Source of the DNA: Pseudomonas uvaldensis
GTDB lineage: Bacteria; Pseudomonadota; Gammaproteobacteria; Pseudomonadales; Pseudomonadaceae
Assembly (NCBI RefSeq): GCF_021271205.1
Contig: NZ_JAIWKS010000009.1
Coordinates: 124,001-188,000, forward strand
Direction: 5' to 3'
Length of the DNA stretch: 64,000 bases
Numbering within the stretch: the stretch's first letter is position 1; the number at the start of each line of letters is the position of its first letter. The notes below the pieces were generated by a model. The model was not told the origin of the DNA. It worked only from the letters and a program-made list of their open reading frames with translations, and ran no database searches. Positions 46,367 to 54,612 of this stretch are shown here, piece by piece. Position numbers and translations under genes: made by a program.

Positions 46367-46912
46367 TCAGGTTCCGTGGGCAGCATAAAGGTCATAGTTT
46401 AACGGGTTCATGCCGGGCGCCATCCAATGGATGGGCAAAGGTTGGCCCAGGGCCAATCGTTCGCGGACCAGTGTGCTGCGCACGTGAATCCTTTCCTCCA
46501 CGCACAGGATGGAAAACCGCTCCAGCAATGCCTGGCCGCGATAGAACGTCGGTAACAGATCCGCGACGTCCTCACCTACCACCAACGCTATCCGCTTGCC
46601 GTCCAGGGCCAGGCTGTCGGCAAGGTGGGCGAGCAGCGTGTAGCTGTAGATGGGGCCTTCAACGCCGCGTGCCACGACTTGCTCCACCCGGCTGGCGCGC
46701 ACTTCGGCGCGGCACAGTGGCTGGATGTTATCCACAACCGATTCCAGCCAGTTCAGACGAACTTCGTAGTCGATCATTTGCTTGCCGTAGGGGTGCCTGA
46801 AACTCGGGGCCACCAACACGCGCCTGGCGTGACGTGAGGCTTCGATCATCACCTGGGCGTGGCCGGAGTGAGGTGGGTTGAAGGCACCGCCATACAGCGC
46901 TATCTCAAACAT
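46367..46912 (-). CDS. Nicotinate/nicotinamide mononucleotide adenylyltransferase-like protein
   Basis: A 181-residue nucleotidyltransferase. GGAFNPPHSGH (residues 8-18) carries the HxGH motif, and VRSTLVRERL near residue 145 matches the (I/V)xSTxxR motif of NadD/NadM. It joins NMN or NaMN with ATP to give NAD or NaAD. Its location within an NrtR-controlled salvage locus suggests a second, salvage-specific copy beside the housekeeping nadD, which lies elsewhere in Pseudomonas. An exact DnaA box (46728-46736) lies inside. Confidence 0.85.
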   Translation of the reverse strand: MFEIALYGGAFNPPHSGHAQVMIEASRHARRVLVAPSFRHPYGKQMIDYEVRLNWLESVVDNIQPLCRAEVRASRVEQVVARGVEGPIYSYTLLAHLADSLALDGKRIALVVGEDVADLLPTFYRGQALLERFSILCVEERIHVRSTLVRERLALGQPLPIHWMAPGMNPLNYDLYAAHGT

Positions 46913-46929
46913 GGATTCAATCTCTATTT

Positions 46930-46944
46930 GTACACGACATGTAC
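46930..46944. promoter_or_regulatory. Candidate NrtR operator, nadD-like side
   Basis: GTACACGACATGTAC is GTACA-N5-TGTAC, 18 bases before the nadD-like start codon. The same pattern recurs before pncA. Assignment to NrtR is by position and recurrence. Confidence 0.6.
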
Positions 46945-47041
46945 TCTAGCATTTTCTTCAGCTCATTACGCAAGCTTCCATATGGAATGAAAACAGTGTT
47001 GAGCTAAATAAAATTTCTTTTCAGAGTGGCTTGCCATGAAA

Positions 47042-47056
47042 GTACATGTCATGTAC
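47042..47056. promoter_or_regulatory. Candidate NrtR operator, pncA side
   Basis: GTACATGTCATGTAC is GTACA-N5-TGTAC, 31 bases before the chosen pncA start. The spacer shares CA with the other copy. A regulator bound here would block the rightward promoter. Confidence 0.6.
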
Positions 47057-47086
47057 TTTTCGGGCCGTGAAGAGGAGAAACCCAGC

Positions 47087-47734
47087 ATGAACAGCCTGAC
47101 CCGCAAAACTGCTTCCTTCGATGTCGATGCGCAAAAGAGCTTCACACCGCTTTGCCCTGATGAGCTACCTGTGCCGGGCGGTGATCAAATCGCCGGTGAG
47201 CTGAATTTCATCGCGTCGCTGGCCAGCCTGCGCGTCGGCAGCAAGGATGCCCACACACCCCTGGCGCCATGGGTGGTCGCCGAGCACTCACAGATGCTCG
47301 TGCCCACCGGGCTCGCGCACGCTGACGTTACCTGGGTCAGCCACTGTGTCCCTGGTACCGAGGGGTTCACCCTGCTGGACGAACTGCCGACCCCATACGA
47401 TTACGACTATTTCGTCTGGAAGGGCGTCGAGCCGGATCTGCACCCGTACGGCGCCTGCTACCACGACCTGCACGGCAAGCTTTCCACCGGTGTCATCGAG
47501 TACCTGAAAGGGCTGGATGTGGAACAGGTCATTGTCGGTGGGCTGGCACTGGATTTCTGCGTGAAGACCACAGCCCTGCAACTGGCAGCCGCCGGTTTCA
47601 AAGTGATCATTCATCTGCCAGCCTGTCGGGCCATCAGTGAGCAGGGCGCCGTTCAAGCCATTCATGACTTGCAGCAAGCGGGGGTCCTGGTGGCCACCAC
47701 CCGTGAAGAAACCATTCGCCAGGCAAACGTGTAA
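47087..47734 (+). CDS. pncA: Nicotinamidase
   Basis: A 215-residue isochorismatase-family protein. ATG 47087 is preferred because GAGGAG lies nine bases upstream; an in-frame ATG at 47036 would place the operator within the gene. Catalytic Asp is in FDVDAQKSF near residue 14, and the nucleophile Cys in GLALDFCVKTTA. It deamidates nicotinamide to nicotinate for the salvage route. pncB follows after nine bases. Confidence 0.92.
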   Translation: MNSLTRKTASFDVDAQKSFTPLCPDELPVPGGDQIAGELNFIASLASLRVGSKDAHTPLAPWVVAEHSQMLVPTGLAHADVTWVSHCVPGTEGFTLLDELPTPYDYDYFVWKGVEPDLHPYGACYHDLHGKLSTGVIEYLKGLDVEQVIVGGLALDFCVKTTALQLAAAGFKVIIHLPACRAISEQGAVQAIHDLQQAGVLVATTREETIRQANV

Positions 47735-47743
47735 GGAGCCGAC

Positions 47744-48973
47744 ATGGACAGCGCATTCGATTCAAGCAACGGTGTCATCCAGAGCCTCCTGGATACCGAT
47801 TACTACACCTTCACCATGATGCAGGCAGTCTTGCACCAGCACCCGAACGTGGAGGTGGAATACCAGTTCATCGTGCGTTCCAAGGAGCGGTTGGGTCACC
47901 TGATCCCCGACATTCGTATCGAGTTGGAGAAACTGGCCGGGTTGCAACTACGCGAGGGGGAACAACGGTTTCTGTTCAACAAACGCTTCCGTGAGTACCT
48001 GACTCCGGACTTCGAGCAGTTCCTCGGCCTGTTTCGCTTCAACCTGCGTTACATCCACGTTTCGGAAGTCGACGGTCAACTGCACATTCGTGTCCGGGGT
48101 CCGATGCTGCACTGCATCATGTTCGAGCAACCGGTCCTGGCAATGGTCAGCGAACTGCGCAACCGTGAAAAGTATCCCGAAGTCGAGCTGGCCGACGTGA
48201 CCCGCAAGCTGTATCAGAAATTCGAATGGCTGGAGAAAAACGCCAGCCGGGAGGAACTGGCCGAGTTTCGCGTTTCGGATTTCTCCACCCGCAGGCGCTT
48301 GTCGTTCAGGGCCCAGCGGGAAGTGGTGAATGTCATGCGCAACGATTTTCCCGGGGTGTTTGTCGGCACCAGTAACGCCCACCTGGCTTACGAATTCGAT
48401 CTACCGCTGATCGGCACCATGGCCCACCAGTGGCTGATGGTGCACCAGCAACTGGGGCGGCTGCGCGAGAGCCAGAACGCGGCGCTGGAAAACTGGGTGC
48501 GCGAATACCGTGGCCGGCTCGGTATCGCACTGACGGACTGCATCAGCACCGATTTTTTCCTCAAGGACTTCGACCTGTACTTTGCCAAGCTCTATGACGG
48601 CCTGCGCCAGGATTCCGGTGATCCTATTGTCTGGGCTGACAAGGTGCTGCAGCGTTATCAGGAACTGGGCGTCGACCCACGCACCAAGGACCTGATGTTC
48701 TCCGATGGTTTGAATTTCGAAAAATGCCTGCCGATCCTGCGTCATGTTCGCGGCAAGGCCAAATTCGGCTTTGGCATGGGCACCAGCCTGGCCTGCGATG
48801 TCGAGGGTGTCGAGCCGTTGAGCATCGTCATGAAACTGGTGCGGGTCCATGGCGAGCCGGTGGTTAAGTTCTCCGACGATCCCATCAAGAATGTCTGTGA
48901 AGATGCCTCGTTCCTGCGCTACGCCGCGCAAGTATTCAACGTCGCCCTGATCAATCCGCAATTGGGAGCCTGA
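47744..48973 (+). CDS. pncB: Nicotinate phosphoribosyltransferase
   Basis: A 409-residue enzyme. The start SLLDTDYYTFTMMQAVLHQ, the phospho-histidine segment IGTMAHQWLM and the PRPP-binding DGLRQDSGDP stretch are conserved. It makes NaMN from nicotinate and PRPP at the expense of ATP. It is flanked by pncA and nadE in a compact operon. Confidence 0.96.
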   Translation: MDSAFDSSNGVIQSLLDTDYYTFTMMQAVLHQHPNVEVEYQFIVRSKERLGHLIPDIRIELEKLAGLQLREGEQRFLFNKRFREYLTPDFEQFLGLFRFNLRYIHVSEVDGQLHIRVRGPMLHCIMFEQPVLAMVSELRNREKYPEVELADVTRKLYQKFEWLEKNASREELAEFRVSDFSTRRRLSFRAQREVVNVMRNDFPGVFVGTSNAHLAYEFDLPLIGTMAHQWLMVHQQLGRLRESQNAALENWVREYRGRLGIALTDCISTDFFLKDFDLYFAKLYDGLRQDSGDPIVWADKVLQRYQELGVDPRTKDLMFSDGLNFEKCLPILRHVRGKAKFGFGMGTSLACDVEGVEPLSIVMKLVRVHGEPVVKFSDDPIKNVCEDASFLRYAAQVFNVALINPQLGA

Positions 48974-48974
48974 T

Positions 48975-49805
48975 ATGACTTCGCTTCAGCAAAACACCAT
49001 CGCCCGGGAACTGGGCATTGACCGCCAACTCAAACCGGGTGGCGAACAAACTGAAATTGCCCGCCGCGTCGGGTTTATAAAACAGGTGATGCGTGAGTCG
49101 GGCTGTAAATCTCTGGTGTTGGGCATCAGTGGCGGTGTCGACTCTCTTACCGCCGGACGGATGTGTCAGTTGGCGGTGGAGCAACTGCGGGATGAAGACT
49201 ACGAAGCGCGTTTTATTGGCGTCCGGCTGCCTTACAAGACCCAGGCCGATGAACAGGACGCCCAGGCTTCCCTGGACTTCATCCGCCCGGACCTGATTAC
49301 CACCAGCAACATTGCCGCTTGTGTCGACGGGTTGATGGACAGTATCGCCATCGACGGCTTGGAGCCATCGGCCGAACTCACCGACTTTGCCAAAGGCAAC
49401 GTCAAGGCCCGGGCGCGGATGCTGGCGCAGTATGCGATCGCCAATTTCAGCAATGGGTTGGTGGTGGGCACCGATCATGGGGCAGAGGCGGTGATGGGCT
49501 TCTTCACCAAGTTCGGTGACGGCGCGTGCGACCTGGCGCCGCTATCCGGTCTGACGAAGACTCAGGTACGGTTGCTGGCCGAGGCGATGGGCGCGCCCAC
49601 GCATCTGGTACGCAAGGCGCCCACTGCGGATCTGGAAGACCTGGCGCCGGGCAAGCTGGATGAAGCGGCGTATGGATGCACTTACGAGGACATCGATGCG
49701 TACCTGATGGGTGAAGAGGTTTCGCCTCAGGTCCGTCAGATCATCGAACACGCTTACCTCAAGACGGCTCACAAACGAGCGCTGCCGCGGGTCCCGGCGT
49801 GTTGA
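48975..49805 (+). CDS. nadE: NH3-dependent NAD synthetase
   Basis: A 276-residue enzyme of the short, ammonia-using class without a glutaminase domain. The ATP pyrophosphatase loop is LGISGGVDSLTAGR near residue 48; VVGTDHGAEAVMGFFTKFGDG binds deamido-NAD. It converts NaAD to NAD as last step. It begins one base after the pncB stop. Confidence 0.97.
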   Translation: MTSLQQNTIARELGIDRQLKPGGEQTEIARRVGFIKQVMRESGCKSLVLGISGGVDSLTAGRMCQLAVEQLRDEDYEARFIGVRLPYKTQADEQDAQASLDFIRPDLITTSNIAACVDGLMDSIAIDGLEPSAELTDFAKGNVKARARMLAQYAIANFSNGLVVGTDHGAEAVMGFFTKFGDGACDLAPLSGLTKTQVRLLAEAMGAPTHLVRKAPTADLEDLAPGKLDEAAYGCTYEDIDAYLMGEEVSPQVRQIIEHAYLKTAHKRALPRVPAC

Positions 49806-49833
49806 ACGAATAATCGAAGAATGGAGCGGGTGA

Positions 49834-50430
49834 ATGACACAGGCTATCAGCACCAAAGACCGCGTACGCATCAAGAACGTCGAAGTCCTCTCGGACAATT
49901 GGTACGTGCTGCGCAAGACAACCTATGACTATCTCGGCCGCGACGGCCAATGGCGCGAGCTGACCCGCGAAACCTATGACCGTGGCAACGGCGCCACCAT
50001 CCTGCTGTACAGCCGGGCCAAGCAGACTGTGGTCCTGACCCGGCAATTTCGCTTCCCTGCCTTCGTCAATGGCCATGACGACCTGTTGATCGAAACCTGC
50101 GCCGGCCTGCTGGATAACGACGATCCTCACACCTGCATCCGTAAGGAAACCCAGGAGGAAACCGGCTATGTCATCCAGAACGTGCGCAAGGTGTTCGAGG
50201 CCTTCATGAGCCCGGGATCGGTGACCGAGCGCATACATTTCTTCGTGGGCGAATATTTCGACGAGGACCGAAAGCACGAAGGCGGCGGCGTCGAAGCGGA
50301 AGGCGAGGAGATCGAGGTGTTGGAAATGTCCCTCGACCAGGCCTTGGGCATGATCGAAACCGGTGAGATCTGCGACGGCAAGACCATCATGTTGCTGCAG
50401 TACGCCAAGCTGCACCGGTTGTTGGATTAG
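49834..50430 (+). CDS. nudK: NUDIX hydrolase of the GDP-mannose pyrophosphatase (NudK) type
   Basis: A 198-residue protein. The NUDIX box is present as GLLDNDDPHTCIRKETQEET, with Lys for the usual Arg. YDRGNGATILLY, IETCAGLL and MSPGSVTERIHFF closely match E. coli NudK, which cleaves GDP-mannose. It lies 28 bases after nadE, so it could be part of the NAD operon. ADP-ribose pyrophosphatase is a close relative and remains an alternative. Confidence 0.88.
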   Translation: MTQAISTKDRVRIKNVEVLSDNWYVLRKTTYDYLGRDGQWRELTRETYDRGNGATILLYSRAKQTVVLTRQFRFPAFVNGHDDLLIETCAGLLDNDDPHTCIRKETQEETGYVIQNVRKVFEAFMSPGSVTERIHFFVGEYFDEDRKHEGGGVEAEGEEIEVLEMSLDQALGMIETGEICDGKTIMLLQYAKLHRLLD

Positions 50431-50443
50431 ATCTTCCTATGGC

Positions 50444-52657
50444 TCAACTGGACTGGGGCTCGCCCTCATCCTGCATGTCGTCCAGGTACTCTGGTTGGTC
50501 CGTTTGATCGGGCAGTTCGGTCACGACGCTGAAATCGGAAATCTCAATGGCGCCGACGCCATGGCCGAGCAGGTGAAAGGAAAACGCCTTGCGTGGTTGC
50601 GGGTTGTCGAAGCTGATGTTCATCACCAACGGCTGCTCGGGAGTGACCGCGACGTCTGTCGGCAGGTCCATCGGCACATCCCGTTCGAACTCCTTGGCCT
50701 TGAGGGAGATGTAGGCGGCATGGTCTGGCTCCACGGCGCGAATGGTCAGGCTGACGCGCGTTTGCGAACCTTTGGGCATCTCCAGGTATTGGGCGCCGAT
50801 GAGGTTGTCGGTCCAATCATTGGAGACCTGGGCCGGAAGCGGGATTTTTTCGTTGCTGCCGAACTGATAGCGCTGGTTCAGGGCGGTGGCTGACAGGCTC
50901 TGGCCCAAGGCCGTGGCCCGCGCCGCAACCAGTCTTGCACGCTGACCGCTGTATTGTCCGGCATAGTTGGCTTGATCAGCGATGAAACCTTCGCTGCGGT
51001 AATCACGGCAGCGCTGCAGGAAGTCGCATTCGGTGAACGTGTCCTTGCCGTCGTGATAGCGCAGTTTGCCGTTGGTGAACGACATGATTTGCCGACCGGT
51101 CGTGTAATCGCGGAACATCGAGCGCCCGGACAAGGACGAGGGCACCGGGAAATCGAAATAATCGAGCACCGAGGCAGTCAGGTCCACATGGCCATGAACA
51201 CCGCGCTTGATTCTGGGCAGGGGCTCTGGCGCCAACATCAGGTTGAACCCCCAGGACGATGCCAGGCGCACGTCTTCCAGCCCGTGGGACTCGTCCGAGG
51301 TAATGACCACCAGGGTATTTTCCAGAACGCCCTGTCTCTCCAGGTTCACCAGGAACGCATCCAGCGCATCGTCCAGATAACCGACGGCGGCCTGCTTGGC
51401 GGAGTCGTAGCGTTGCAGGTAGTCGTCCGGCGCAGAATAAGGCTGGTGCGTGCCCACTGTCAGCAAGGTGAGCATCCAGGGTTTGTCGGCTTGTTGCAGT
51501 TGCCCGACGTAGTCCAGCGCGCCCTCGAAGAAGCTCTTGTCGTCCCTGCCCCAAGGGAACTCCAGATAAGCCGGACGAGTGAACCATTCCATGCCCAGGG
51601 TCGTGTCGAAACCGATGTGGGGCATGATCCGGTCCTTGGCCATGAAGCGCAGGCCAGCCCCTTGCAGGAAATGGGTCGAGAAGCCGTGCTGGCGCAGCTG
51701 GGCCGGCAGGCACGCCCGGTTGCGATGGGTCTGGTTCAGCATCTCGATGCCTTTGGGCGTACCGTCGTCGAGCTTGTCGTAGTCGCCACATAGCATCGCA
51801 TAGAGACCGCGGATGGTCTGGTGGCTGTGCAGGACATAATCGGGCGTGTTCATGCCGCGTTCGGCCCAGGCACTGAGGTGCGGCATCAGGTTTTCCCGGT
51901 AGCTGCTGTTCAATGCCTGGCGGTTGGCATTGATATAGGCGCCGGGAATGCCTTCCAGGGCAATGATCAGAACGTTGTGCGCCTGGCCTGGTGCGGCCAA
52001 CAGCTTTTGTCCCTCGAGGTCAAGCCGGGTGAGGCCCTCCATTGACGGGGCGAGGGTGGCTTCATCGCCTTCCAGCCAGAGCTGGGCCCGTTCCTGCCCG
52101 GCGGCGATGCCGGCGGTCACAAGCTGATGGGGCAGGTTGAACAGGTTCCACTGGTCTGCCTCACTCGGACGCCAGGATTGCACCGCGCCGTGTACCAACA
52201 ACAACAGCATCGGCAACGCCCAGGCTTGGCGTGGTAAGGGGGGCGCCAGGCGCGGCGGGCTAGTTCGCTGGGCCGCCAGCCAGAGCACCAGCGTCGCCAG
52301 CTGGAGTGTTGCCAGCCAAGGATGGGCGAAACCGCCGCTGGTGGAGTTTTCAACGAATTGTGGGTCAAGCAGGTAATGCAGGTCCGACAGGTTGGGCATT
52401 CGCCCGACCGCGCTGATCAGTTCGATATTGGCCAGTGTCAGTGCACTCCAGGCCAGCAGCACAGGCAATACCAGCCACCCGGAGCGGCGGTGAAGCAACG
52501 CGATCAGCAACCCGCCGCTGCCCAGGTCCGACAGATAACCCAAGGGATCGGACCAGCCCAATGTCAGGCGCAGCACCAGGGGAACGAGCAATACGCATCC
52601 GACCAGGGTTATGAGGGACGCCAGGGGATGGCTTAGAGCACGGTAAATCTTGATCAT
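50444..52657 (-). CDS. Membrane LTA-synthase-like phosphoglycerol/sulfatase-fold transferase
   Basis: A 737-residue protein. Four to five N-terminal membrane spans (residues ~12-155) precede an extracytoplasmic alkaline-phosphatase-fold domain (~225-530). Metal and nucleophile residues are visible: Glu235 (IIALEGIPG), Thr281 (HSHQTIRGLYAML) and Asp/His in VITSDESHGLED near 445. A further ~180 residues form an extra C-terminal beta-rich part. Relatives transfer phosphoglycerol or phosphoethanolamine to glycans or lipids. The substrate here is unknown. It is convergent with nudK. Confidence 0.82.
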   Translation of the reverse strand: MIKIYRALSHPLASLITLVGCVLLVPLVLRLTLGWSDPLGYLSDLGSGGLLIALLHRRSGWLVLPVLLAWSALTLANIELISAVGRMPNLSDLHYLLDPQFVENSTSGGFAHPWLATLQLATLVLWLAAQRTSPPRLAPPLPRQAWALPMLLLLVHGAVQSWRPSEADQWNLFNLPHQLVTAGIAAGQERAQLWLEGDEATLAPSMEGLTRLDLEGQKLLAAPGQAHNVLIIALEGIPGAYINANRQALNSSYRENLMPHLSAWAERGMNTPDYVLHSHQTIRGLYAMLCGDYDKLDDGTPKGIEMLNQTHRNRACLPAQLRQHGFSTHFLQGAGLRFMAKDRIMPHIGFDTTLGMEWFTRPAYLEFPWGRDDKSFFEGALDYVGQLQQADKPWMLTLLTVGTHQPYSAPDDYLQRYDSAKQAAVGYLDDALDAFLVNLERQGVLENTLVVITSDESHGLEDVRLASSWGFNLMLAPEPLPRIKRGVHGHVDLTASVLDYFDFPVPSSLSGRSMFRDYTTGRQIMSFTNGKLRYHDGKDTFTECDFLQRCRDYRSEGFIADQANYAGQYSGQRARLVAARATALGQSLSATALNQRYQFGSNEKIPLPAQVSNDWTDNLIGAQYLEMPKGSQTRVSLTIRAVEPDHAAYISLKAKEFERDVPMDLPTDVAVTPEQPLVMNISFDNPQPRKAFSFHLLGHGVGAIEISDFSVVTELPDQTDQPEYLDDMQDEGEPQSS

Positions 52658-52885
52658 GAAACAGGCCTTTCGATGAAGTCAGCCACATATCAATCCCGGG
52701 AAGCAGGCTTGCTCCACAGGGTTTAACGAGTCATAGGAAAGGGAATGGTAACAAGCGAAGCCGCCAATGGCCGGTCGTGCTGGCGCGTTGCGCTGTGGTT
52801 CGCTTGCCCAAGGCTCTACAATGGCCGTGCGGCGCGGCTTCGGGGGCGCACAAAACTTGTATCAGGATTTCTCGTCGGGGGATGG

Positions 52886-53788
52886 ATGGACAGGTTTCAG
52901 GAAATGCAGGTGTTTGTCGCCGTCGCCCAGGATGCGGGTTTTTCCGCCGCAGCGCGGCGCCTGGGTCTGTCGGCGGCGAGCGTCACGCGTGCGGTGGCGG
53001 CGTTGGAACAACGCATCGGTACGCCTTTACTGGTACGCACCACTCGTAACGTGTACTTGAGCGAGGCAGGTCAGCGCTTTCTTGAAGACTGCCGGCGGAT
53101 CCTGGGCGATTTGCAGGAAGCCGAAGACTCGGCCGCCGGCAGTCACGCCCAGCCCCGCGGACAGCTGACGATGACCGCGCCCGTGTTGTTTGGCCAGTCA
53201 TTCGTTACGCCGGTGCTGGTGGACTATCTGCAGCAGTACCCCGACGTCAGCGTCAACGCCTTGCTGCTGGATCGAATAGTCAGCATGGTCGAGGAGGGCA
53301 TGGACGTAGCCGTGCGTATTGGCGAGTTGCCGGACAGCAGCCAGCACGCCGTACGTGTCGGAGAAGTGCGACGCGTGGTTTGCGCATCTCCAGATTTTTT
53401 CACTCGCCATGGCCGGCCGCGGCATCCTGAGGATTTGGAACGAATGCCGATCGTGGCGTCGTCGGCCACTGGCCAGATCAGGAACTGGACTTTCCTCGAT
53501 GCTGGACAATCGTTGACGGTCCGACCGGCGCCCCGGCTGGTGGTTACGGCTAACCAGGCCGCCATCACCGCAGCCTGCCGAGGCCTGGGGATGACGCGTG
53601 TCCTGTCTTATCAGGTTGCAAGTGAAGTCGAGAGCGGTGCATTGGAGATCGTCCTGGCCGATTTCGAACTGCCGCCGCTGCCGATTCATGTGGTGTATCA
53701 GGGAGGGCGCAACGCGCCGGCGCGGGTTCGCAGTTTTGTCGACTTCACGGTTAACGCGCTGCGTAAACACCCGGCCTTGAGAGGCTGA
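52886..53788 (+). CDS. LysR-family transcriptional regulator
   Basis: A 300-residue protein from ATG 52886, which has a GGGGGA run upstream and begins the conserved helix (MDRFQEMQVFVAVAQDAGFS). The helix-turn-helix is AAARRLGLSAASVTRAVAALE, followed by the effector domain with FVTPVLVDYLQQYPDV. It lies 127 bases upstream of, and in line with, a glutathione transferase gene, which may be its target. A longer in-frame start at 52745 is less likely. Confidence 0.92.
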   Translation: MDRFQEMQVFVAVAQDAGFSAAARRLGLSAASVTRAVAALEQRIGTPLLVRTTRNVYLSEAGQRFLEDCRRILGDLQEAEDSAAGSHAQPRGQLTMTAPVLFGQSFVTPVLVDYLQQYPDVSVNALLLDRIVSMVEEGMDVAVRIGELPDSSQHAVRVGEVRRVVCASPDFFTRHGRPRHPEDLERMPIVASSATGQIRNWTFLDAGQSLTVRPAPRLVVTANQAAITAACRGLGMTRVLSYQVASEVESGALEIVLADFELPPLPIHVVYQGGRNAPARVRSFVDFTVNALRKHPALRG

Positions 53789-53915
53789 AGTATTATTTCT
53801 CGTGGTGAAATGATGGATTGCGTTTTCGGGTCATTCTCTAGCTTTCGCTTGAAGGGGAAGATGAGCCCATCGACGCCGTTCTGCTGATGGCGTCACTTTG
53901 CAGCGGAGTCGTCCC

Positions 53916-54542
53916 ATGAAACCCATCAAGCTTTATCATTTTCCCCTGTCCGGCCATGCCCATCGCGTCCAACTGATGCTTTCACTGCTGGAACTGCCTG
54001 TCGAGGTGGTCTTCGTCGACCTGGCCAAGGGTGCGCACAAACAGCCGGATTTCCTGGCCATCAACCCGTTCGGGCAGGTGCCGGTCATCGACGACGACGG
54101 TGTGATACTGGCCGATTCCAATGCCATTCTGGTGTACCTGGCACAAAAATATGGCGCAGGTCGCTGGCTGCCCACCGATCCGGTCGGTGCCGCCCAGGTA
54201 CAGCGCTGGCTGTCGGCAGCCGCCGGACCGATTCACGCGGGGCCGGCTACGGCGCGCCTGATCACGGTGTTCGGTGCTTCGTACAACGCTGAAGAGGTGA
54301 TAGCCCGATCTCACGCGCTGCTCAAGGTCGTCGACCAGCATCTGAGCGCCAGTGCCTACCTGGCGGGAAATACTGTGACCATCGCCGATATTGCTGGGTA
54401 CACCTACATTGCCCATGCACCGGAGGGCAATGTGTCGCTCGAGCCCTATCCCCATGTGCGTGCCTGGCTGGCGCGAATCGAAGCGTTGCCAGGGTTCGTG
54501 GGCATGCCGCGTACAGCCGTGGGTTTGCAAGGGCATGCCTGA
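53916..54542 (+). CDS. Glutathione S-transferase family protein
   Basis: A 208-residue protein from ATG 53916 with GGAG upstream. The thioredoxin-like N-terminal domain has LYHFPLSGHAHRVQLML and the glutathione-binding NPFGQVPVIDDDG and DSNAILVYLA segments; an all-helical C-terminal domain follows (VTIADIAGYTYIAHAPEG). It probably conjugates glutathione to electrophiles; the substrate is not predictable. Confidence 0.92.
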   Translation: MKPIKLYHFPLSGHAHRVQLMLSLLELPVEVVFVDLAKGAHKQPDFLAINPFGQVPVIDDDGVILADSNAILVYLAQKYGAGRWLPTDPVGAAQVQRWLSAAAGPIHAGPATARLITVFGASYNAEEVIARSHALLKVVDQHLSASAYLAGNTVTIADIAGYTYIAHAPEGNVSLEPYPHVRAWLARIEALPGFVGMPRTAVGLQGHA

Positions 54543-54612
54543 AGTAGCAGCCATCAGCGGGGTGGGGGATGGTTCCTCTCACCCTTTGGCTTGCCCTCTT
54601 GTTGCCATGCCT

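Noticed and set aside
52697..52720. Degenerate REP-like stretch upstream of the LysR gene
   Set aside because: GAAGCAGGCTTGCTCCACAGG has several differences from REP consensus and no partner; it was not annotated as a repeat.
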